NCBI RefSeq assembly: GCF_026241225.1
Contig: NZ_JAPFQP010000001.1
Span: forward strand, 1,364,001-1,428,000
Origin: Lentiprolixibacter aurantiacus
Lineage (GTDB): Bacteria; Bacteroidota; Bacteroidia; Flavobacteriales; Flavobacteriaceae
Length of the DNA: 64,000 nt
Direction of reading: 5' to 3'
Under the pieces are notes generated by a model. The model was not told where the DNA came from. It searched no databases and was given only the letters and a program-made list of their open reading frames with translations. Made by a program: the position numbers and the translations under genes. Of the stretch, positions 35,287-44,205 are shown in pieces; position 1 is the stretch's first letter, and each line of letters begins with the position of its first letter.

Positions 35287-36192
35287 TTAACTTTTTGTTT
35301 TGTCTTCAGGTTTTGTTCCAGGGATCCTGATAATTTCCAGGGTAGTTGATGCCAATTCCACTTTCCCATTTGTTCCGGCAACAGCTTTTCCTATTCTTTC
35401 GTTAAGCAGGTGTTTGGTACCCCTTCTTCTTTTGTAATCGACAATATACCTCAGGTTAAAGTTTATCCAGTTGTCCGTAAGGGTGATGGCCAGGGTGGGC
35501 GCAACTTCAGCGTTTTCGATATAGTATTTATCCACTACATGTTTCCACTTTGCCTTGGACTGCTCCACATAATCAGATAAGGTATCCTGTGCTATATCGA
35601 TAACGAGCTTTTTGGCCAGCTCAATATCAGATCCATAGCGAACAGGAATATTGAATTCATCCCATATAAAGGGGAAGTCCCTGGAATAGTTGTATATAGC
35701 ACCCTTAAAAACAAAGGCATTGCTAAGTTTTACGATACGTCCACTGTAGTTGTCGCTGCTTACCCACTCCCCAATTTCCATCATAGTGGTATAAATGCTA
35801 TCCACATCAATCACATCTCCTTTGATATTATTGATTTCGATCCGGTCTCCCGGCTTGTACACCTTTACGACAAAAATGTAGATAGATCCGGCTATACTGA
35901 GAATTAGCTCCTGAAGGGTAATGGTTATACCGGCCGTGAGCAATCCAATGGCCAGAGTGAAATCTTTTATGTTACCGGTGAAGTAGGACAGGGTAAGGAT
36001 AATTAGGATGAAATACCCGATTACTTCAATACCTTTCTGGGATTTGTAACGCGTAGTGGAGGAGGGCAGGTTTCGCTTAAGTAATCTCCTCAGGAACTGG
36101 ATTAACCCCAGAACAAATACCACCCACAGGAGATACTTTAATAAGCTCACCATCACGGGCTGGTTATCTAACCATTCTTTGACGAAGTCCAT
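35287..36192 (-). CDS. Mechanosensitive channel of the MscS family
   Basis: 301 aa with three or four N-terminal membrane segments, then the MscS core: LTAGITITLQELILS (pore helix region), KVYKPGDRIEINNIKGDVIDV (beta domain), and an alpha/beta C-terminal domain. It releases solutes upon hypo-osmotic shock. The size matches the small MscS type (E. coli 286 aa). It lies downstream of the dienelactone hydrolase gene with a 78-nt gap. Confidence 0.85.
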   Translation of the reverse strand: MDFVKEWLDNQPVMVSLLKYLLWVVFVLGLIQFLRRLLKRNLPSSTTRYKSQKGIEVIGYFILIILTLSYFTGNIKDFTLAIGLLTAGITITLQELILSIAGSIYIFVVKVYKPGDRIEINNIKGDVIDVDSIYTTMMEIGEWVSSDNYSGRIVKLSNAFVFKGAIYNYSRDFPFIWDEFNIPVRYGSDIELAKKLVIDIAQDTLSDYVEQSKAKWKHVVDKYYIENAEVAPTLAITLTDNWINFNLRYIVDYKRRRGTKHLLNERIGKAVAGTNGKVELASTTLEIIRIPGTKPEDKTKS

Positions 36193-36270
36193 AAATTAAA
36201 TTAATCGGGTTACCTATATTAATATTACCCCAGCACTCGTCTTACTGGCAAAAAAGAAATTCATCCCATT

Positions 36271-37158
36271 TTAAGAATCCAGGTGCTTCTTAAAAAATTG
36301 AATAGTCCGTTTCCAGGCTAATTCAGCCGCTTCTTTATCGTATCGCGGTGTGGTATCGTTGTGAAAGCCATGGTTCACACCGGGATACATATGAGCTATG
36401 TATTCCTTGTTATTGGCTTTCAGCGCTGTTTCATATTCCGGCCATCCGGCGTTTACCCGTTTATCCAATTCTGCAAAGTGCAGTAGCAAGGGGGCTTTGA
36501 TGTCTTCAATATTTTCTTTGGGCTGTCCGCCATAAAATGGCACGGCTGCCGCCAGGTCCGGAACTTTTACGGCCATCATATTGGATATCCATCCACCGAA
36601 ACAGAAACCTACCACCCCAACTTTACCGGTACATTCCGGATGGTTTTTCAGGTGTTCGAAGGCCGCGATAAAGTCTTCTAGCATCTCGCTTCGGTCCCGC
36701 TGGCGCTGCAGGGTACGTCCGTCGTCGTCATTGCCAGGGTAACCGCCAAGTGGTGTAAGTGCATCTGGTGCCAGGGAAATAAACCCTGCCAGTCCGGCCC
36801 TGCGTCCCACGTCTTCGATATGCGGGTTAAGACCGCGGTTTTCGTGAACCACGACAATTCCGGGGAGTTTACCTTTTTTATCTGCTGGCCTGGACAGCAG
36901 GCCTTTGATTGTGCCACCACCCTTTGGGGAGTTGTATTCTATAAATTCGGATTTGAGCCTTTTGTCATCCTGCCTTACCTGTATCTTATCAGTGTAATTG
37001 GGCGAGATAAAACTCAAAAGGGAAGCCACGGTAAGTCCGCCAATGGCGTAGGCAGAGAGTTTGTCTATAAACTGACGGCGATTGATGCGGTTGTGGGCAT
37101 AGTCGTCATAAAGGTCAAATACCTCCTGGCTGATCTGTTCTTTCTTAATGGGTTCCAT
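36271..37158 (-). CDS. Dienelactone hydrolase family protein with Tat-like signal
   Basis: 295 aa, alpha/beta hydrolase fold. The catalytic triad is Cys in GFCFGGW, Asp in ELDKRVN and His in NHGFHN. The N-terminal region has a twin-arginine pattern NRRQFIDKL followed by a hydrophobic stretch ([13 protein letters not shown]), so export by the Tat route is likely. The family hydrolyses dienelactones or related esters. It follows the aldehyde dehydrogenase gene, 53 nt apart, so they are probably one transcript. Confidence 0.8.
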   Translation of the reverse strand: MEPIKKEQISQEVFDLYDDYAHNRINRRQFIDKLSAYAIGGLTVASLLSFISPNYTDKIQVRQDDKRLKSEFIEYNSPKGGGTIKGLLSRPADKKGKLPGIVVVHENRGLNPHIEDVGRRAGLAGFISLAPDALTPLGGYPGNDDDGRTLQRQRDRSEMLEDFIAAFEHLKNHPECTGKVGVVGFCFGGWISNMMAVKVPDLAAAVPFYGGQPKENIEDIKAPLLLHFAELDKRVNAGWPEYETALKANNKEYIAHMYPGVNHGFHNDTTPRYDKEAAELAWKRTIQFFKKHLDS

Positions 37159-37211
37159 GGGTTAGATTTTGGTATAATTTACTCAAAATAACCCAATCGT
37201 GCCAGAAGATA

Positions 37212-38621
37212 TTAGAACCACTTTATGGTAAGCCTGGCCAGCTTCTTTTTCAGATTGGTGTAAGGTGGAAAAAGCAGTTCCATGGCACCTGGGGTATGTT
37301 GCTTAAGGATTGCCCTTTCATTGGAAAAGGCCTTAAATCCATAGAACCCATGCGATTTTCCAATGCCACTATTGTTTGATCCACCAAAAGGCAGGTTGTG
37401 ATTGGCGTAATGCACCACACTGTTATTGATACAGGTGGCTCCCGCCCGGGTATTTTGTATGATCTTTTTGGCCGTTTTCCTGTTCTTGCTGTAGATGTAA
37501 AGGGCCAGTGGTTTTTCTTTCTGGTTGATAAACGCAATGGCTTCCTCAGTTTTTCCGTAAGATATTACGGGGAGTATAGGCCCGAAGATCTCTTCCTGCA
37601 TTAAAGTACTGTCCTGAGGAGGGTTCAGTACCAGGGTGGGAGGAAAGTAATTATCTTCTGTCTCGATTTGTTCCGGGGTCACAACCTCTCCGCCTTTACC
37701 CCTGGCTTCTTCAAGGGAAGCCATGAGCCGTTTCAGGTGCCTTGAATTAACGATACGCGCGTAAGAATCGGACTGGGATGGGGACTCAGTAAACATGGCC
37801 CTGATTTGTTTCTGGAGTTCGCTGAGAAATACTTCTTTAACCGACTCCTGCACCAGGAGATAATCTGGCGAGATACAGACCTGCCCGGCATTCATGAATT
37901 TGGCCCAGGCGATCTTCCTGGCTGCCGTTTTAAGATTCGCGCTCTGATCGACAATGGTTGGAGACTTACCGCCCAGTTCAAGGGTTACCGAACTCAGGTT
38001 TTGAGCAGCGGCCTGCATGACCAGTTTTCCCACTTTGGGGGAACCGGTGAAAAAAATATGGTTGAAAGGAAGTTTTAAGAGTTCCTGAGCTACCTCTACT
38101 TCTCCTTCCAGCAGAGCCACTTCATTTTCGGGAAAAACCGCTTCAATGATTTGTTTCATTACCCTTGAGGAATTCGGGGTCATTTCCGAGGGTTTAATAA
38201 TTACGGTATTCCCAGCTGCCACAGCGCTGATCAAAGGTCCCAGGGTAAGGTTGAATGGAAAGTTCCAGGGGGAGATAATCAGGCATACCCCTTTAGGTTC
38301 ATACCTAACCCAGGAGGAGCTTCCGGTAAGCGTAAGTGGGGTTTCAACCCGTTGTTTTCCCATCCAGGAACGGAGCCTGCTTCGAACAAACTTGATTTCC
38401 CCAACAATCTGATAAACTTCGGTAAGGTCGGTTTCCGTGGCGGGCTTTTTAAAGTCATCATAAATGGCCTGTAATATTTGTTCCCGGTAGGTTTCTTCTA
38501 CGGCTTTTTTGAGCTTGTTCAGTTTTTGAATGCGGGTTTTAAAGGAAGTGTTAGCCACAGCAAACTGGTTTTTCTGCTGCCTTTCAAACAGGGCGTAGAA
38601 TTTATTTTTTGTGATGTCCAT
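37212..38621 (-). CDS. Aldehyde dehydrogenase, fatty aldehyde dehydrogenase-like
   Basis: 469 aa. The NAD-binding Rossmann part shows IISPWNFPFN, the glycine motif FFTGSPKVGK and LELGGKSP (catalytic Glu), and the active-site Cys lies in NAGQVCISPDY. There is no long C-terminal extension, but a hydrophobic and basic tail (LLFPPYTNLKKKLARL) resembles the class 3 or fatty aldehyde enzymes. It oxidises an aldehyde to the acid. It lies 21 nt after ypdA on the same strand. Confidence 0.88.
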   Translation of the reverse strand: MDITKNKFYALFERQQKNQFAVANTSFKTRIQKLNKLKKAVEETYREQILQAIYDDFKKPATETDLTEVYQIVGEIKFVRSRLRSWMGKQRVETPLTLTGSSSWVRYEPKGVCLIISPWNFPFNLTLGPLISAVAAGNTVIIKPSEMTPNSSRVMKQIIEAVFPENEVALLEGEVEVAQELLKLPFNHIFFTGSPKVGKLVMQAAAQNLSSVTLELGGKSPTIVDQSANLKTAARKIAWAKFMNAGQVCISPDYLLVQESVKEVFLSELQKQIRAMFTESPSQSDSYARIVNSRHLKRLMASLEEARGKGGEVVTPEQIETEDNYFPPTLVLNPPQDSTLMQEEIFGPILPVISYGKTEEAIAFINQKEKPLALYIYSKNRKTAKKIIQNTRAGATCINNSVVHYANHNLPFGGSNNSGIGKSHGFYGFKAFSNERAILKQHTPGAMELLFPPYTNLKKKLARLTIKWF

Positions 38622-38642
38622 TTCGATATGATTTGGCCCTAT

Positions 38643-39626
38643 TTAATGGGCTGTGGCCTCTTTTTTCTTCCTCAAGATGTCGCTTACAATAAGCTGGGCG
38701 TGTATTCGGGAGTTTTCAATAAACCATTTGTGGGTTTCCATTCCGCCACAGATAACGCCGGCCAGGTATAGCCCTTTTACGTTGGTTTCCATGGTCTCCG
38801 GATTGTATTGTGGCAGGCGCTTATCGTCCTTTGAAAGGGCAATCCCGGCTTGTTCCAGAAATTCAAAATTGGGCTGGTATCCGGTCAGGGCCAGAACAAA
38901 GTCATTGTCCAGGGTAATTATCCCCTCCGGGGTTTCTACGATCAACACTCCCGGCCTGATCTCTTTAACATTGGAATTAAAGTAGGCCTGTATACTGCCT
39001 TCTTCGATCCGGTTGATTATGTCTGGCCTTACCCAGTATTTTACCCGCTGGCCAATTTCAGGTTCCCTAATGATCATGGTTACCTCGGCGCCTTTTCGCC
39101 AGCATTCCAACGCTGCATCAACGGCGGAGTTACTGGCTCCTATAACTGCCAGTTTCTGACTGGCATAATAGTGCGGGTCGTTATAATAGTGGGAAACCTT
39201 GGGTAAGTCTTCCCCAGGTACGCCCAGGAGGTTCGGGAGGTCGTAAAAACCAGTGGAAATAATAACCCGATCTGCCTGGTATACCGATTTGTTCGTTTCT
39301 ATTCGGAAGTGCCCATCAGTTTTATGAATACCTGTTACCTTTTCAAAAAGACGGATGTTGAGCTTGTTCGATGTGACAATGCGGCGGTAGTACTCCAGAG
39401 CCTCGTTTCGCTTTGGTTTAGCTTCCTTGCTGATGAACGGGACCTCATCGATCTCCAGGCGTTCCGAAGAAGAAAAGAATTGCATATTTACCGGGTAATT
39501 GAAAAGGGAATTGACAATGGTTCCCTTTTCCACTATGAGGTAACTGAGGCCTTTTTTCTTTGCTTCAAGTCCGCAGGCGATACCTATGGGCCCGCCACCC
39601 ACAATCAACACATCAACTGATTCCAT
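38643..39626 (-). CDS. ypdA: YpdA family bacillithiol disulfide reductase-like flavoprotein
   Basis: 327 aa from ATG 39626 (MESVDVLIVGGGPIG). The frame is open upstream to 39683 but has no sensible start. It has an FAD Rossmann motif GGGPIGIACGLEAK and a central NADPH-binding motif AVIGASNSAVDAALEC. Unlike thioredoxin reductase it has no CxxC pair, which is the YpdA pattern. YpdA reduces bacillithiol disulfide. It heads a group with an aldehyde dehydrogenase and a dienelactone hydrolase. Confidence 0.85.
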   Translation of the reverse strand: MESVDVLIVGGGPIGIACGLEAKKKGLSYLIVEKGTIVNSLFNYPVNMQFFSSSERLEIDEVPFISKEAKPKRNEALEYYRRIVTSNKLNIRLFEKVTGIHKTDGHFRIETNKSVYQADRVIISTGFYDLPNLLGVPGEDLPKVSHYYNDPHYYASQKLAVIGASNSAVDAALECWRKGAEVTMIIREPEIGQRVKYWVRPDIINRIEEGSIQAYFNSNVKEIRPGVLIVETPEGIITLDNDFVLALTGYQPNFEFLEQAGIALSKDDKRLPQYNPETMETNVKGLYLAGVICGGMETHKWFIENSRIHAQLIVSDILRKKKEATAH

Positions 39627-39802
39627 ATGCTCAAGTATCAAGAAAGTAAAAATACAACAGAAATTACAGCTTTGAAACTTCACCGGATTATACGGTATTT
39701 CGCCGGGCGTTACATTAAAAAATTAGCGGGTAACATGATTTTTGTCATTCTTTTTAGGGTGTATTTACTTGATCTTTAGAATGAATTATAAATCGAATAG
39801 TC

Positions 39803-40228
39803 ATGAATGTGGAAGTAGCCGTACCGATATCGACCATTATGACCGCTGAGGTTATTACCGTAAAACCCAATGACAGTCTTGATAAAGCGGAAACTTTATT
39901 TAAGAAGCATAAAATTCGTCATATTCCGGTGGTAGACAAAAAGCGTTTGGTTGGCATGCTTAGTATGAATGACCTGCTGCGAATCAGTTTTGCCGATGGC
40001 GCTTTCCGGGATGAAGAGGATGTTTCCTCTTCCATTTACGAAATGTTTACCATTCCGCAATTGATGCGTAATCGCCTCACAACTGTGCAGCCAGATAATT
40101 CAATACGCGAAGTAGCAGAAATCTTTGTTCAAAGTGAATATCACTCACTTCCTGTGGTACAGGGAGAGTCCCTGGTGGGAATTGTGACCACAACGGATAT
40201 GATCAAATATCTGCTGAAAGACAGTTAG
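39803..40228 (+). CDS. Two-CBS-domain protein
   Basis: 141 aa consisting of two CBS motifs in tandem: STIMTAEVITVKPNDSLDKA with HIPVVDKKRLVGMLSMNDLL, then NRLTTVQPDNSIREVAE with SLPVVQGESLVGIVTTTDMIKYL. CBS pairs bind adenine nucleotides and act as sensors. The partner is unknown. It ends in a convergent 4-nt overlap with rpe. Confidence 0.85.
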   Translation: MNVEVAVPISTIMTAEVITVKPNDSLDKAETLFKKHKIRHIPVVDKKRLVGMLSMNDLLRISFADGAFRDEEDVSSSIYEMFTIPQLMRNRLTTVQPDNSIREVAEIFVQSEYHSLPVVQGESLVGIVTTTDMIKYLLKDS

Positions 40229-40887
40229 GCCTTTACCAAACCATTGAGGGCTGCAATAGCCTGGACTGGATCTTCTGCCCGAAAAACGGAACTTCCTGCT
40301 ACCAGCACATCTGCGCCGGCTTCCACCAGTTCTGCTGCATTTCCTGTACCTACACCACCATCTATCTCGATAAGTGTCCCGGATTCTGCTTTGACTATCA
40401 TCGCCTTCAGTTCCCTCAGCTTTTCAAACGTATGCGGGATAAATTTTTGTCCGCCATAACCTGGATTAACGCTCATTAGACATACCAGGTCCACATCCTG
40501 TATTATGGACGATAAAACAGATACGGGGGTATGTGGATTAATAGCCACGCCAGCCTTCATTCCCTCGCTTTTAATTTTTTGAAGTGTTCTGTGCAGATGC
40601 GGACAGGCTTCGTAGTGCACGGTCAGGATATCGGCTCCCAGCTCAGCAAATGTACTGATGTAACGGTCCGGGTCAACGATCATAAGGTGCACATCCAGGG
40701 GTTTCGTAGCGTGTTTGGCAATAGCTTGAACCACTGGCATACCGTAAGAGATATTAGGGACAAACACGCCGTCCATAACGTCAATATGGTGCCAGTGCGC
40801 ACCACTGTTATTGACCATTTCCACATCTCTCTGGAGGTTTCCGAAGTCTGCTGCAAGCAGGGAAGGAGCAATTTTGACCGAATTCAT
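40225..40887 (-). CDS. rpe: Ribulose-phosphate 3-epimerase Rpe
   Basis: 220 aa from ATG 40887. TIM-barrel signature motifs are SLLAADFGNL, HIDVMDGVFVPNIS (metal and substrate site), DVHLMIVDP, and LMSVNPGYGGQKFI. It interconverts ribulose-5-phosphate and xylulose-5-phosphate in the pentose phosphate pathway. A perfect TACTTTTG promoter box (40911-40918, minus) lies 23 nt before the start. Confidence 0.95.
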   Translation of the reverse strand: MNSVKIAPSLLAADFGNLQRDVEMVNNSGAHWHHIDVMDGVFVPNISYGMPVVQAIAKHATKPLDVHLMIVDPDRYISTFAELGADILTVHYEACPHLHRTLQKIKSEGMKAGVAINPHTPVSVLSSIIQDVDLVCLMSVNPGYGGQKFIPHTFEKLRELKAMIVKAESGTLIEIDGGVGTGNAAELVEAGADVLVAGSSVFRAEDPVQAIAALNGLVKA

Positions 40888-40910
40888 TGGAGTACTTATA
40901 TATCTGTTTG

Positions 40911-40918
40911 CAAAAGTA
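40911..40918 (-). promoter_or_regulatory. -7 box TACTTTTG for rpe
   Basis: Exact Bacteroidota -7 consensus on the minus strand, placed for a short rpe leader. Confidence 0.55.
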
Positions 40919-40969
40919 AGCAAACCCTTAGTAAAAAGTACATAGTAAGGTTACATCTGTTAGTCAATT

Positions 40970-41947
40970 TTACTGGGTGGTGTTGAGGTCGGTGATTCCC
41001 CTTGCCCTTAGGTCGCTTTCTGCCGCGATATACCCGAAAGAATTCCAGGTTTCACCTGCTACAATGTCTTTCAGGCGGTCCACGCCCTCCTGTTCATTTC
41101 CTTCGCATACATACCAGTTGGCCAGGCCATAGGCTACTGCATCAGATGCGGCTGAAGGTTCTCCCTCTGGTATCAGGGACGCTTCGTTCACTAATCCCTT
41201 GTAAAAGAGGCACAAGTTGTGATACCCTGTGTTTTCGATAATGTTGGCACTTGCAGTAATAGGCAGTAACAGGCTGTCTGCCAGAGCTTTGTTGCCTATT
41301 CGCCTTTGGATCATATACAGCCAGTGTGTGCTGGATACCAGGTTATCATCATTGGAACCGCTTTCCCTGCATTTCAGGTATGCTTCAAAGGCTTTTGGGA
41401 AATCCTGCTTGAGATAATAGGCCAGTCCCAAATGGTACCATATGTTGCCGTGAAGTGTGCTAACCGGTATGTTTTGCGGGTTGGGCATACCATCAGGCTC
41501 AACCTGGTTGGGTTTACCGGCGATCAGCTCTGCGGCTTTGCTGAGATCACTGATAGCTTTGTCGAATTCCCTTATGGAGATATAGCGATGTCCTCGGTGA
41601 CGGTATATCCGTGCATCATCGGGAAATTTCTCAATACCCTTAGAGTAGATTTCTATGGCTTCTTTATATTGACCCAAGTAGGCCACCCTCCGTCCATACC
41701 AGATGAGCATATCTGCCTTGTCCTGATCTTTCTCATATGCGGCTTTGGCCTCCTCAAATTGTTGCAGGAGCTTTTCAGAAGGGCGCTGCAAGGCATATAC
41801 CTTTCCCAAAGGCGTTTTAAATTCCTGTTTGTCTGATATCTGTTCTGAAGCTTTGGGCTTGCAGGAAGAAATTAATAGGATGAAACCCAAAATCAGTACG
41901 CCAATTACAGCCTTATTTCCGGGGTATGGTATTCGTTTTGTTATCAT
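40970..41947 (-). CDS. TPR-containing lipoprotein
   Basis: 325 aa, lipobox LLISSC (Cys at residue 29). TPR-like units occur in order: LIWYGRRVAYLGQYKEAIEIY, RIYRHRGHRYISIREFDKAI, and WYHLGLAYYLKQDFPKAFEAY. These make a helical scaffold for protein contacts at the envelope. Partner unknown. It is upstream of rpe on the same strand, 82 nt apart. Confidence 0.7.
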   Translation of the reverse strand: MITKRIPYPGNKAVIGVLILGFILLISSCKPKASEQISDKQEFKTPLGKVYALQRPSEKLLQQFEEAKAAYEKDQDKADMLIWYGRRVAYLGQYKEAIEIYSKGIEKFPDDARIYRHRGHRYISIREFDKAISDLSKAAELIAGKPNQVEPDGMPNPQNIPVSTLHGNIWYHLGLAYYLKQDFPKAFEAYLKCRESGSNDDNLVSSTHWLYMIQRRIGNKALADSLLLPITASANIIENTGYHNLCLFYKGLVNEASLIPEGEPSAASDAVAYGLANWYVCEGNEQEGVDRLKDIVAGETWNSFGYIAAESDLRARGITDLNTTQ

Positions 41948-42064
41948 AGTGATTAAAGATAAAAAAATAAGCTCCGGCTGTGCAGCATTACATGGTTGAG
42001 TAAACGGCAGAAATCATCTTCCCATTTTGTATCTTTAAGTCATAACCCTCAACTAAACACAAGT

Positions 42065-43024
42065 ATGAAAAGGCGCCAATTTGTAGGCCAGGCATCCGCC
42101 CTGGGACTCAGTACAGCCCTGCTCGGTTGTACTTCCAAAAATCAATCAGCTAAAGCAGCTGCAGTAACTGAGAAGAAAATCAAACACAATCCCATAGGGG
42201 TCTCAACCTATTCCTTCTGGCAGTTCAACGGACCCAAGGAAGATAGTCCTATTGAGGCCTGCATTGATAAGGCCGCAGCCATGGGTTTTGATGGTATTGA
42301 ATTACTGCTGGTGCAGATGGCATCTGAGGAAAACAGCTATTTGCAAAACCTGAAGAGACGGGCCTTTCACGCGGGACTGGATATCATGGGATTTAGCACA
42401 CATCAGGGTTTTGTTAACCCGTCCGTTGAGTACAGGCAGGAAAATATTGATAAAACCATACATCAGATAGAGCTGGCTTACAAACTGGGCATCCCTACCA
42501 TGCGTATCAACACCGGTCGATGGGGTACCTCGGAAAATTTTGATGTTCTGATGGCCAATAAAGGAATTGAACCGGCTATTGAGGGATATACCGATGAGGA
42601 GGGTTTCGCCTGGGTGATTGATTCCATAGAAAAATGCCTTCCTACGGCAGAAAAATGTGGTGTTGTTTTGGGATTAGAAAACCATTGGGGCCTGGGGAGG
42701 ACTGCTGAAGGGGTTTTACGAATAGTGGACGCCATTGACAGCCCCTGGTTGCAGGTTACCATGGATACAGGGAACTTCCTGGAGAACCGGGAAGAGCAAT
42801 TGGCACTTCTGGCTCCCCGGGCTTATCTCATACAGGCCAAAACCTATTTTGGTGGCGGTAAATGGTATACCCTGGATATAGACTATGACAAAATAGGCCA
42901 AATGATGCGAGACCTGAACTACAGGGGCTATATTTCGCTGGAGTTTGAAGGCAATGAAACTCCTGATACTGCAGTGCCTAAGAGCCTGGAATTGCTCAGG
43001 AAATCATTTTATTACGAGCTGTAA
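42065..43024 (+). CDS. Tat-exported sugar phosphate isomerase/epimerase-like protein
   Basis: 319 aa from ATG 42065, preceded by a frame open from 41996. The N terminus is a twin-arginine signal with lipobox-like end: KRRQFVGQ, then LLGCTSK. The TIM-barrel body matches the AP endonuclease 2/xylose isomerase-like family, with GVSTYSFWQF, LGLENHWGLGR (metal Glu/His), TMDTGNFL and YISLEFEGNE. Substrate unknown; homologues act on sugars such as myo-inositol derivatives. A terminator follows. Confidence 0.78.
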   Translation: MKRRQFVGQASALGLSTALLGCTSKNQSAKAAAVTEKKIKHNPIGVSTYSFWQFNGPKEDSPIEACIDKAAAMGFDGIELLLVQMASEENSYLQNLKRRAFHAGLDIMGFSTHQGFVNPSVEYRQENIDKTIHQIELAYKLGIPTMRINTGRWGTSENFDVLMANKGIEPAIEGYTDEEGFAWVIDSIEKCLPTAEKCGVVLGLENHWGLGRTAEGVLRIVDAIDSPWLQVTMDTGNFLENREEQLALLAPRAYLIQAKTYFGGGKWYTLDIDYDKIGQMMRDLNYRGYISLEFEGNETPDTAVPKSLELLRKSFYYEL

Positions 43025-43052
43025 TGGGCATGCCAAAAGTCCTGAAATGAAA

Positions 43053-43080
43053 AAACTCCGGTAATCAGCCGGAGTTTATT
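43053..43080 (+). terminator. Terminator after the sugar isomerase-like gene
   Basis: A 9-bp perfect stem, 43053-43061 with 43069-43077, a 7-nt loop, then TTATT. Usable on the plus strand, and moderately on the other for rpoD. Confidence 0.75.
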
Positions 43081-43188
43081 CATCAATCAAAAAACGAACA
43101 GTCATGATAAACTGTTGTTACCGTTCCCAAGTTACAATTTTTTTAACATTATTCCAATTGATAGTCAAAAGGTAACTAGGGCGAAGAT

Positions 43189-44052
43189 CTATCCCAGATA
43201 GGTCTTCAGTATTTTGCTGCGAGAAGTGTGTTTCAACCTTCGTATTGCTTTTTCCTTAATTTGTCTGACACGTTCTCGTGTAAGGTCAAAAGTTTCACCA
43301 ATTTCTTCAAGGGTCATGGAATGTTGTCCAGCCAGTCCAAAATACAGGCGAATCACGTCTGCCTCCCTTGGTGTAAGCGTTTCCAGCGCCCTTTCAATCT
43401 CGGTCCTCAGGGATTCGTGCAATAAATCCTTGTCCGGATTGGGAGATTCACCGCTTCTGAGTACATCGTAAAGGTTAGAATCTTCACCATCGATCAAAGG
43501 AGCATCCATAGATACGTGCCTTCCTGAGTTTTTCAGGGATTGTTTCACGTCTTCTACGGTCATATCCAATTCCTTGGCAATTTCTTCTGCAGAAGGCACC
43601 CTTTCATGGGCCTGCTCCAGGAACGCAAAGGTCTTGTTGATCTTGTTAATCGAACCAATCTTATTCAGGGGCAAACGCACGATACGTGACTGCTCTGCCA
43701 ATGCCTGCAGGATCGATTGTCGAATCCACCAAACCGCGTAGGAAATAAATTTGAATCCACGGGTTTCGTCGAATCGCTGGGCAGCCTTGATCAGTCCTAG
43801 GTTACCTTCATTGATAAGGTCCGGGAGGGTAAGCCCTTGATTTTGGTATTGTTTGGCAACCGAAACCACAAATCTCAGATTGGCCTTGGTCAATTTTTCC
43901 AAAGCGGTCTGATCACCTGCTTTAATCCTCTGGGCCAGCTCTACTTCTTCATCAGCCGTAATCAGGTCTACCTTTCCGATTTCCTGCAGATACTTATCCA
44001 GAGAGGCGGTTTCCCTGTTGGTTACCTGTTTTGTAATCTTAAGTTGTCTCAT
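43189..44052 (-). CDS. rpoD: Primary sigma factor RpoD/SigA
   Basis: 287 aa, sigma-70 type without region 1.1, the normal form in Bacteroidota. Region 1.2 ([15 protein letters not shown]), 2.1-2.4 ([17 protein letters not shown], then [16 protein letters not shown]), 3 (EEIAKELDM), and 4.2 ([17 protein letters not shown]) are all visible. It directs transcription from TAnnTTTG promoters such as those marked here. It lies downstream of pnp on the same strand, separated by a terminator. Confidence 0.96.
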   Translation of the reverse strand: MRQLKITKQVTNRETASLDKYLQEIGKVDLITADEEVELAQRIKAGDQTALEKLTKANLRFVVSVAKQYQNQGLTLPDLINEGNLGLIKAAQRFDETRGFKFISYAVWWIRQSILQALAEQSRIVRLPLNKIGSINKINKTFAFLEQAHERVPSAEEIAKELDMTVEDVKQSLKNSGRHVSMDAPLIDGEDSNLYDVLRSGESPNPDKDLLHESLRTEIERALETLTPREADVIRLYFGLAGQHSMTLEEIGETFDLTRERVRQIKEKAIRRLKHTSRSKILKTYLG

Positions 44053-44159
44053 CTAAATTACCTTTCTTTTTTAGTTCATAGCATTACTGCTGCATATACT
44101 TATACGTAAAAAGAATCCAAATGTTACAAAGAGGTTACTAAAATTTAACAAAAACGTAA

Positions 44160-44185
44160 AAAAGCCCCGTATTTAGGGGCTTTTT
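44160..44185 (-). terminator. Terminator after pnp
   Basis: 9-bp perfect stem, 44160-44168 with 44176-44184, 7-nt loop, and a T run on the minus strand (complement of the A run at 44158-44163). Confidence 0.85.
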
Positions 44186-44205
44186 CTCACAAAAGGACAG
44201 TTTTA

